Assembly (NCBI GenBank): GCA_022792975.1 | Contig: JAAWCC010000076.1 | Coordinates: 1 to 5,956 of the forward strand | DNA: 5,956 nt | Origin: Clostridia bacterium | Lineage (GTDB): Bacteria; Bacillota_A; Clostridia; TANB77; CAG-508 | Direction: 5' to 3' | Part shown: positions 1 to 5,482 of the stretch, piece after piece | Position numbering within the stretch: the stretch's first letter is position 1 | Layout of the letters: the number at the start of each line of letters is the position of its first letter | Notes under the pieces: generated by a model | What the model was told of the DNA's origin: nothing | The model's input: the letters and a program-made list of their open reading frames with translations, nothing else | Database searches by the model: none | Program-made: the position numbers and the translations under genes

Positions 1-725
1 AAACTACATCACTTTATAGTATCGTTCAATACCTAAATAATCCAGAAATAAATATCACGACTATTGAGGATCCAGTAGAAATAAGAATAGCAGGATTAAA
101 TCAAGTAGAAATAGACTCAAAAACATCTTTTATAGATTCACTGAGAACAGTTTTAAGACAGGATCCTGATATAATCTTAGTTGGAGAAATAAGAGATAGA
201 GAAACAGCAGAAATAGCAATGCAGGCAGGACAAACAGGACACTATGTATTATCTACAATACACACAATAGATGCAATAGAAGTAATTACAAGACTTAGAA
301 AAATGGGAGTATCAAATTATGATATTTCTAGTACACTTGCAACAACTGTTTCTCAAAGATTAGTTAGAAAGCTTTGCCCACACTGTAAAAGAGAAAGAGA
401 TTTTAATCACGAAGAGCTTGAGTTTATACATTCTATTGAAGAGAAGGACAATGTTAAATTCAATTTAGAGGGAAAGAAAACTTATGATGCAGTGGGATGT
501 AGTGAATGTAATAATATTGGATATTATGAAAGAATTGGTATATTTGAGGTTTTAGTTTTAGACGAGAAGCTTAGAGAATTAATTACCAATGACGCTTCTA
601 CATTCCAAATTAAAGAGCAAGCAATGCTTGGTTCATATAGACCACTTGTAGTTGATGGAATAGGAAAAGTATTAAGTGGTGTAACAAATATGGCAGAGTT
701 AAATAGAAAAATGCGTTTATATTAA
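1..725 (+). CDS. pilB: Type IV pilus extension ATPase PilB (GspE/T2SE family), 3' part only
   Basis: The reading frame is open from base 3 at the left edge, so the N-terminal domains and most of the Walker A loop lie outside; the first residues (TTSLYS) are the end of a GKTTSLY-type Walker A. In the visible 240 residues I see the Asp box IEDPVE (about 21-26), the Walker B/catalytic glutamate stretch DPDIILVGEIRD (54-65), the His box TGHYVLSTIHT (78-88), and a tetracysteine zinc site of two CxxC pairs (residues 125/128 and 166/169). The tetracysteine insertion is typical of PilB/GspE and absent from PilT. By family knowledge this cytoplasmic hexameric ATPase powers pilin polymerisation through the PilC platform. 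The gene ends in TAA 19 bases before pilT, consistent with one operon. An internal ATG at 219 is not the start, because conserved family sequence continues upstream of it. Confidence 0.93.
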   Translation, partial: TTSLYSIVQYLNNPEINITTIEDPVEIRIAGLNQVEIDSKTSFIDSLRTVLRQDPDIILVGEIRDRETAEIAMQAGQTGHYVLSTIHTIDAIEVITRLRKMGVSNYDISSTLATTVSQRLVRKLCPHCKRERDFNHEELEFIHSIEEKDNVKFNLEGKKTYDAVGCSECNNIGYYERIGIFEVLVLDEKLRELITNDASTFQIKEQAMLGSYRPLVVDGIGKVLSGVTNMAELNRKMRLY

Positions 726-744
726 AAAATGGAGGAAAGAATAG

Positions 745-1851
745 ATGGTTCAGATAGAAAGAATTTTAGATGAGGCTATTAAGAGAGATGCATCAGATGT
801 TCACTTAATATGTGGAAACAAGCCAATGCTAAGAATAATAAGAGAGTTAGTTCCAGTTACAGATTCAGATGTTTTAAATGAAGACGATATGACAGAGGTA
901 TATGACTATTTCATAAGAGGAAATATAGAAAGAGATAGAGTATTTGCAGAAACAAGAAAAATAGATATGTCTTATGAATATGGAGATATAAGATTAAGGG
1001 TAAATGTTTCAGTTCAAGAGGATATTCCCCTTTTCACATTGAGGCTTATAAAAAATACACTGCCACCTTATGAAGCTTTGGGAATACCAGATGTTGTTAG
1101 AAGAATGCTTGAACAGCCTCAAGGCTTAATCCTAGTTACAGGAAAGACAAACTCAGGAAAAACAACAACATTAAATGCTCTTATTGACCAAATTAATGAA
1201 AACTTAAATAAAAAGATATTAACACTGGAAAACCCAGTTGAATATAGACACAGATCAAAAAAATCAATAATTGTACAAAAAGAGATAGGAAATGGAAAAG
1301 ATGCACTTTCATTTAGCGATGGTGTAAAAAACTCTCTTAGAGAGGACTGTGACATAGTAGTAATCGGAGAGATAAGAGATAAAAGCACAATGGAGGCTGC
1401 AATCGAAACAGCAGAATCAGGGCACTTAGTAATTGGTACTTTACACACAAAATCTTGTGCAGAGACTCTAGATAGAATGATAGACTTCTACGAAGTTAGA
1501 GATCAAGCAAGTATCAAGTATTTAATTGCCTCTTTACTAAAGCTTGTTTTATCTCAGAGATTAATAAAAGGGCTAGATGGAAGCTTGATATTAGTTCCAG
1601 AGGTTATGGTTGTTGATAGTATAATTTCAGGACTAATTAGAAAAGAAAAACTTGGGACTTCTGAAGTTGAGGATGCAATTCAAAGTGGAACAGAAAAGGG
1701 AAATATAAGTTTAATAAATTCTCTTGCTCAACTATTCGTTGATGAGAAAATAACATTAGAGCAAGCAAAGGCCCAGATAGAAGAAAAGAATGTAGAAGTA
1801 CTAAATAGAACAATAATGCAGTTAAAAATTAAGAAAGATAGATTACTTTAG
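745..1851 (+). CDS. pilT: Type IV pilus retraction ATPase PilT
   Basis: This 368-residue protein has the usual PilT length and order: an N-terminal PAS-like region opening with a DASDVH motif (15-20), Walker A GKTNSGKT (133-140), Asp box LENPVEY (161-167), Walker B DIVVIGEIRD (203-212), His box SGHLVIGTLHT (225-235), and a C-terminal counterpart of the PilT signature AIRNLIREGK at SIISGLIRKEK (about 292-302). It lacks the PilB tetracysteine. The family hydrolyses ATP in the cytoplasm to depolymerise pili, driving twitching and DNA or surface retraction. The ATG at 745 has GGAGG at 731-735, nine bases upstream. Walker A departs from the common GPTGSGKS/T (Lys and Asn in place of Pro and Gly), and the Asp-box Asp is Asn, so it could be a specialised PilT-like paralogue; the catalytic Glu of Walker B is kept. 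It sits between pilB and pilC. Confidence 0.92.
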   Translation: MVQIERILDEAIKRDASDVHLICGNKPMLRIIRELVPVTDSDVLNEDDMTEVYDYFIRGNIERDRVFAETRKIDMSYEYGDIRLRVNVSVQEDIPLFTLRLIKNTLPPYEALGIPDVVRRMLEQPQGLILVTGKTNSGKTTTLNALIDQINENLNKKILTLENPVEYRHRSKKSIIVQKEIGNGKDALSFSDGVKNSLREDCDIVVIGEIRDKSTMEAAIETAESGHLVIGTLHTKSCAETLDRMIDFYEVRDQASIKYLIASLLKLVLSQRLIKGLDGSLILVPEVMVVDSIISGLIRKEKLGTSEVEDAIQSGTEKGNISLINSLAQLFVDEKITLEQAKAQIEEKNVEVLNRTIMQLKIKKDRLL

Positions 1852-1878
1852 GAAATTTTAAGAAGGGAGGTATAGAAA

Positions 1879-3229
1879 ATGCCTGTATACAAATACAAAG
1901 CACTTACTGACAATGGAATAATAGTTACAAATACAATTGAAGAAAGCAGCAAATATTTAGCAATTAAAAAGCTAAAAAGAAATAACTTAATTCCAATTAA
2001 TGTAGACAAGTCATTACAAAGGACAAAATCGAAGAGGACAGTCAGAAAAAATACAAGAGGTATAGAAGAAGTATTAAAAGATGTTGATACAGCAAATCTT
2101 TTGATAAGTAGACAGACTCAGAAATCAACTTATTTTGATAAAATATACCATAGCATTACTAAATCAGATAGAATAACTTCAAGGGATATTATAGTATTTA
2201 CACAAAATTTCTTCTTACTAAAAAAAGCAAATTTCAATAATATCCATGCCCTTAATACAATAATTGATAGTACAGAAAATTATACTTTTAGAGGTATATT
2301 AGAGGATATTTTAGCAGGAGTTGAGGCTCGGAGAAAACATGTATTCAACAATGGAATATTATGAAGATGTTTTTCCCTACCTTTATATTAACATGATAAA
2401 GGTAGGAGAGATGTCAGGAAACCTGACTAATGCACTCGAACAAGCCTTGGATTACTTAGAGGAATCGGATTCTATAAATAGAACATTAAGAGGAATTTTG
2501 ATACCAAACTTAATCCAATTTGTATTACTTTTAGTAATGTTAATTGCAGGAACTTTAGTTGCATTGCCTGCAATTCAAGGCTTATATGATCAAATGGGCT
2601 CTAAGTCAACCCTGCCACCAATAAGTGTTTGGTTCTCAGGAGTAATAGACTGGATACTAACTTTTTGGTATATACCAGTTGCATTAATTGGAGGTGCAAT
2701 TGCAGCCATTACTTGGTATATAAATACACCAAAAGGAAAGTTCAATTTCCATCAATTCAAATATACAATGCCTGTTTTTGGACAATTGATATTTGCAATT
2801 GACTTCTCAAGACTTATGAGAGCAATGTTATTAAACCTTAGAAATGGAATGAGAATACAAGAGGCATTAGAGGTTTCTAAAAACGTTAGTAAAAATTTGG
2901 TACTATTATCAGTAATAGAGGCATCTATGAACAACATCTTAATTGGTCAGTCTTGGATTGAGCCATTTGAGAGGTCTAGATTGACATCTCCAATGATGAC
3001 TGAGATGCTTAAGATTGGTATGAGTACTGACTTAGCACAAATGATGGAAAAATTAGTTGAATATATGGATATTGATATTAAAAACTTACTTGATAAAACT
3101 ATAAAAGTATTGCCACAATTGGTATACGGAGTTGTTGGTGTCGTACTGATATTTTTCGTATTAGTTGTACTTGTTCCTTGTATCGAAGTATACATGGGAG
3201 GCTGGCTAATTTCTGCTTATAACCTGTAA
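1879..3229 (+). CDS. pilC: Type IV pilus inner-membrane platform protein PilC (T2SF family), interrupted by a +1 frame change
   Basis: The start ATG follows AAGGGAGG (1863-1870), and the N terminus MPVYKYKALTDNG is the classic PilC/GspF opening. The first frame stops at TGA 2362-2364. Family sequence continues in the +1 frame to TAA 3227-3229. Skipping one base at about 2329 joins VEA to GENMYSTMEYYED and gives a 449-residue protein, close to the usual PilC length of about 400. Both T2SF domains are then present: one at about 100-225, spanning the junction and including FPYLYINMIKVGEMSGNL, and one at about 295-420. Hydrophobic segments lie near joined residues 206-231, 256-280 and 411-434. 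PilC couples the cytoplasmic ATPases to pilin assembly at the membrane. Without the shift only a 161-residue soluble fragment would be made. The alternatives are a pseudogene or a sequencing error; see the shift-site entry. Confidence 0.9.
2326..2332 (+). other. Candidate +1 frameshift site in pilC (GCT-CGG-A)
   Basis: In the zero frame the ribosome reads GAG GCT CGG AGA and reaches TGA 11 codons after CGG. Skipping C2329 gives GAG GCT GGA GAA AAC, restoring the VEAGE stretch that is conserved in T2SF domains. The site is not in a homopolymer. CGG is otherwise unused in-frame in this window except at the matching site in the BofC-like gene. That a shift is needed is read directly from the sequence; that it is programmed is inference. 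Confidence 0.6.
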
Positions 3230-3302
3230 TATGGCTTAATAACTTTTTGGTTTAATAAAATTAGTTAATAGAAAGATATATATTTTTTTAATCTATTACT
3301 TG

Positions 3303-3347
3303 CTGGGCAACTCTTCGGATTATAAGATCTAAAGAAGAGTTGTCCAG
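3303..3347 (+). terminator. 14-bp hairpin after pilC, possible terminator of the pil operon
   Basis: The arms CTGGGCAACTCTTC (3303-3316) and GAAGAGTTGTCCAG (3334-3347) pair over 14 positions with one G-U wobble, around a 17-base loop. It begins 73 bases after the pilC stop. The bases after it are A/T-rich but lack a clean U tract (ATTTGCATAAATTATCTTTT), so it is an imperfect intrinsic terminator; an mRNA 3'-end stabiliser or a repeat element is also possible. Confidence 0.45.
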
Positions 3348-3474
3348 ATTTGCATAAATTATCTTTTATTACATTCCAATCACTAAATTAAATTTCAGCT
3401 GCTTTCTACTCATTTGGCGGAGGTAAAATGCCTAACTAAAAAATTATGCCACCTATTCTTACAAGCACAAGCAT

Positions 3475-3504
3475 TTGACATAAAAACTTTACAAAAAATG
3501 TAAA
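3475..3504 (+). promoter_or_regulatory. Weak upstream promoter-like signal
   Basis: A perfect -35 hexamer TTGACA lies at 3475-3480, but the best -10 candidate at 18 bases spacing (TGTAAA, 3499-3504) is poor. It may be a second start site or a chance match; the downstream promoter is better. Confidence 0.25.
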
Positions 3505-3520
3505 AATTTAGTCGTAACCC

Positions 3521-3549
3521 TTGAAAAATCTACTTAAATGTGATATCAT
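3521..3549 (+). promoter_or_regulatory. Vegetative-type promoter with extended -10 for the transglutaminase-like gene
   Basis: The -35 TTGAAA (3521-3526) is separated by exactly 17 bases from the -10 TATCAT (3544-3549), and the -10 is preceded by TGA, giving an extended -10 TGn motif. Transcription would start near 3556, leaving a leader of about 30 bases with AAGGAG (3574-3579) five bases before the ATG at 3585. This supports expression independent of the pil operon. Confidence 0.65.
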
Positions 3550-3584
3550 ATTTATAGTAATTTTTTAGAAAAGAAGGAGATATA

Positions 3585-4706
3585 ATGGGAGATAAGCTTG
3601 CAAATGTATTAATTGTTTTTATGATGGTTGTTATTCTTGGGCTTGGTGGAATGTATTATGTAAAGGCTATTGGTGGTGGAAATAACGTTTCTGCTGGCAA
3701 TTCTGCGCAGATTCAAGAGCAAATACAAGGTAATATAACTACAATTAATAATGACAATGGTACATTGAGTGTTAATGCAGAAGAAAATAGAAATACAATT
3801 GGTCAAGTGTCTACTACTGGAAACAATTTCTATACTCAAAACAATAGTACTGCTAACAGATACTACTATAATCAACTAAATGAGTATTCTAAAGCAATCT
3901 ATGATGCGATTGTAAATAATATTGGAAAACTAAAGAATGGTAATGAGAGAATAGATATAGATTATGATTTTTCACAGGTTTGGAATAATGGAAATGGAGA
4001 TACAGAATTAAACGAATATTATACTGACGCAATTAACGCATTAAATCTTGATTATCCAGCATTATTTTATATAGACTTTTCTAAAATGTGGTTAACTATT
4101 GAAAAAGTTTCAAGTTTTTTTAGCACTAAATATAGCCTATATATAAAACCAAAAGACCATCCAAATTACTATGCAGACGGATATAACTCTAGATTAGAGG
4201 TTGAAACTGCAATTAAACAAATAGAAAATGTAAAAGAGCAAGTAAAGCAAACTTGCACAGGAAGTGATTATAATAAAATAAAGAAATTACATGATTGGCT
4301 AATCGATTATATGGAATATGATATGTCATCAAATAATAAAGCTAATGTATATGGTGCCATGGTTGAGAAAAAAGGTGTATGTGAAAGCTATGCAAGAACT
4401 ATGAAGTACATATTAGATGATATGGGAATAGAATCTATATTAGTAACTGGAACAGCTACCAATTCTAATGGAAGAACAGAAGACCATATGTGGAATGACA
4501 TCAAGGTAGATGGAAACTGGTACGCATTAGATGCGACTTGGGATGATCCAGTTATAATAGGCGGGGGAAAAGCTAACGACGAGATTAAGCATAGATATTT
4601 TTTAATAGGAAGCAGAGATTTATATAAAAATCACAGTGAGAAATTAAAAATATCAGAAGCTGGAAGAACATTTAGCTTACCAAAACTTTCAATGAATAAT
4701 TATTAA
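3585..4706 (+). CDS. Membrane-anchored transglutaminase-like (cysteine protease fold) protein
   Basis: The 373-residue product has a short N-terminal tail, one hydrophobic segment (about 7-28), and a long Asn/Thr/Gln/Ser-rich linker (about 31-92) that probably spans part of the wall. The C-terminal half carries a transglutaminase-like core: LHDWLIDYMEYD (235-246), GVCESYA with putative nucleophile Cys266, EDHMWND with His301, and WYALDATWDDP with Asp316, in the order and spacing of the Cys-His-Asp triad of the Transglut_core family. In bacteria such proteins are mostly extracytoplasmic peptidases or crosslinking enzymes; the substrate here is unknown, and a cell-wall or surface-protein role is inference. 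The start has a good Shine-Dalgarno (AAGGAG) and its own promoter. It is 59 bases upstream of the BofC-like gene and could be co-transcribed with it. No frame disruption and no in-frame CGG are seen. Confidence 0.85.
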   Translation: MGDKLANVLIVFMMVVILGLGGMYYVKAIGGGNNVSAGNSAQIQEQIQGNITTINNDNGTLSVNAEENRNTIGQVSTTGNNFYTQNNSTANRYYYNQLNEYSKAIYDAIVNNIGKLKNGNERIDIDYDFSQVWNNGNGDTELNEYYTDAINALNLDYPALFYIDFSKMWLTIEKVSSFFSTKYSLYIKPKDHPNYYADGYNSRLEVETAIKQIENVKEQVKQTCTGSDYNKIKKLHDWLIDYMEYDMSSNNKANVYGAMVEKKGVCESYARTMKYILDDMGIESILVTGTATNSNGRTEDHMWNDIKVDGNWYALDATWDDPVIIGGGKANDEIKHRYFLIGSRDLYKNHSEKLKISEAGRTFSLPKLSMNNY

Positions 4707-4708
4707 AA

Positions 4709-4740
4709 TTGTATAAAAATGGCTCGGTTTGTAAATAATA
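4709..4740 (+). promoter_or_regulatory. Possible promoter for the BofC-like gene (vegetative or forespore type)
   Basis: The gap holds TTGTAT (4709-4714) 17 bases from TAAATA (4732-4737), a weak vegetative-like pair. The same bases can be read as GTATA (4711-4715), 18 bases, then AATAATA (4734-4740), which resembles a sigma-G-type forespore promoter; in B. subtilis bofC is forespore-expressed. In such A/T-rich DNA both readings may be chance. Confidence 0.25.
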
Positions 4741-4765
4741 CTAAAAAAAGAAATGAGTTGGTATT

Positions 4766-5351
4766 ATGAACAAACGAGCTATTTTAATATTAACTGCTCT
4801 AGTATTATTCTTTGGTGCAGCGTATATAACTACTTTAAAGTTTGATGAGCAAAAAAAAGAGAACATCTTAGCAGATAGAATAGAAATCCAAGAAAACGAG
4901 GTAGAGATAATAAAAAATGAAACAGTGTTAAGCGCTAATACAGAAGAAACAAAAACAACACCAAACACAGAATTAGTATTAAAAAAAATATACAAAGACT
5001 GTGGTCACTCGAAAATAGAGAGTGCAACTTTACCAGAAGAAATGGTAAATTTAAATAGAGAAGAATTAGCGGAAAAATATAAAACCTGGGAAATAGAAAA
5101 ATTTGCTAAAGAGGAAGTTATATTAGCAAGGGAGGTATCTAGTTTTTGTGGAGAGCACTTTTTAGTAATAGAAGAGAATGGTATTGTGTCAATTTATAAT
5201 TTAGACGAGGCAGGAAATAGGAGCTTAAAAGAAGTATCAGAAATAGCATATGAATATCTTCCAGAAACAGATAAAATAATCTTAAAAAATCGGAATCTAT
5301 GTATATAGCCTAGAGGATTTAAACAAAATAAAAGAAGACTACGAGGCATAA
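4766..5351 (+). CDS. BofC C-terminal-domain-like membrane-anchored protein, +1 frame change near its C terminus
   Basis: In the zero frame the gene encodes 180 residues ending at TAG 5306-5308, with a divergent tail RNLCI. Skipping one base at about 5291 instead adds GIYVYSLEDLNKIKEDYEA and ends at TAA 5349-5351, giving 194 residues. The restored tail fits the conserved end of clostridial BofC-like proteins (glycine-isoleucine, then an E-L pair, then an EDF/EDY end). Other features are an N-terminal membrane segment (5-24), a polar linker, a region with KDCGHSKIE around Cys79, and the core REVSSFCGEHFLVIEENG (Cys128) to EYLPETDK. BofC in B. subtilis is a forespore-secreted regulator of the SpoIVB/sigma-K checkpoint; whether this homologue does that is unknown. 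The Shine-Dalgarno is weak (AAGAAATGAG). The family assignment is from motif memory, with good but not complete certainty. Confidence 0.75.
5288..5294 (+). other. Candidate +1 frameshift site in the BofC-like gene (AAT-CGG-A)
   Basis: The zero frame reads AAA AAT CGG AAT and stops five codons after CGG. Skipping C5291 gives AAA AAT GGA ATC TAT, restoring K-N-G-I-Y and the conserved C-terminal end. The context NNT-CGG-A is the same as at the pilC site. An A6 run lies just upstream (5284-5289), so here a homopolymer length error or transcript slippage is a real alternative (removing one A gives K-I-G-I-Y). Confidence 0.55.
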
Positions 5352-5368
5352 AAAAGGAAAGCAAGAAA

Positions 5369-5408
5369 AAAGAAAGAGAAAAAGACAAGGGGACGGAGCT
5401 TTTGTCTT
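5369..5408 (-). terminator. Leftward terminator-like hairpin with T-rich tail
   Basis: On the minus strand the mirror hairpin (5408 to 5382) runs into a T-rich stretch (5383 to 5369), placed 75 bases after the stop of the phosphatidyltransferase gene. With the rightward hairpin it makes the repeat a bidirectional terminator between convergent genes. Confidence 0.55.
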
Positions 5409-5433
5409 AAGGTTCAAATCTTTTTGAAACCCT

Positions 5434-5473
5434 AAGACAAAAGCTCCGTCCCCTTGTCTTTTTCTCTTTCTTT
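5434..5473 (+). terminator. Rightward terminator-like hairpin with T-rich tail
   Basis: The small hairpin AAGACAA/TTGTCTT (5434-5460) is followed on the plus strand by a T-rich run (5459-5473, TTTTTCTCTTTCTTT). It lies 83 bases after the restored stop of the BofC-like gene and would end its transcript. Confidence 0.55.
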
Positions 5474-5482
5474 CTGCCTCTC

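Larger units (their letters stand above)
3230..3584. other. 355-base non-coding region between pilC and the transglutaminase-like gene
   Basis: I see no credible gene on either strand. It holds, in order: an A/T-rich stretch with a weak TAATAGA/TCTATTA hairpin (about 3266-3298); a strong 14-bp hairpin (3303-3347); a short segment with a Shine-Dalgarno-like GGCGGAGG followed by ATG and a stop three codons later (3416-3439); and two promoter-like signals (3475-3504 and 3521-3549) ahead of the next gene. The layout says the pilus operon ends here and a new transcription unit begins. No known riboswitch core is recognisable to me. Confidence 0.7.
5369..5473. repeat. Near-perfect 46-bp inverted repeat made of two inverted REP-like units
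   Basis: Bases 5369-5414 pair with 5428-5473 with a single mismatch (5410/5432), leaving a 13-base centre. Each arm is itself palindromic: AAGACAA (5382-5388) with TTGTCTT (5402-5408), and AAGACAA (5434-5440) with TTGTCTT (5454-5460), each flanking a GC-rich core GGGGACGGAGC or its complement. This two-unit inverted arrangement is the architecture of BIME/REP elements. From memory, GGGGACGG...TTTTGTCT palindromes are dispersed in many Firmicutes genomes, possibly moved by REP-associated (Y1-type) transposases; no transposase is in this window. It lies between two convergent genes. Confidence 0.9.

Noticed and set aside
1364..1369. TCGGA in pilT (ATC GGA) as a third shift site
   Set aside because: Here CGG is out of frame; the codons are ATC and GGA and the reading frame continues normally, so no shift is needed. 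The same holds for the other out-of-frame cgg occurrences.
1119..1448. 109-codon open frame on the minus strand inside pilT
   Set aside because: It lies wholly antisense to strongly conserved pilT motifs and its product shows no recognisable features; it is a shadow.
2752..3195. Minus-strand open frames inside pilC
   Set aside because: They are antisense to conserved PilC sequence, without ribosome binding sites or recognisable content.
2321..3229. Second half of pilC as an independent gene starting at TTG 2321
   Set aside because: The TTG lies in the first frame's conserved VEA stretch, has no Shine-Dalgarno, and would start mid-domain; the T2SF domain needs both halves, so one frameshifted gene explains it better.
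3369..3413. 14-residue minus-strand ORF (MSRKQLKFNLVIGM)
   Set aside because: The start loosely recalls the N terminus of polysaccharide flippases, but there is no Shine-Dalgarno, it stops at once, and the match is too short to support.
3361..3470. Possible cyclic-di-GMP riboswitch before the transglutaminase-like gene
   Set aside because: I looked for the GEMM-I and GEMM-II core sequences because of the pilus context and found neither.
3609..3875. Minus-strand open frame inside the transglutaminase-like gene
   Set aside because: It is antisense to the TM and linker region; the hydrophobic composition is a by-product of the complementary codons.
5282..5308. BofC-like gene simply ending at TAG 5308
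   Set aside because: The +1 frame directly after the CGG carries the family's conserved last 19 residues and then a stop, which would be a large coincidence for non-coding sequence.
4741..5388. Two minus-strand open frames overlapping the BofC-like gene
   Set aside because: They overlap a better supported gene and have no ribosome binding site or family features.
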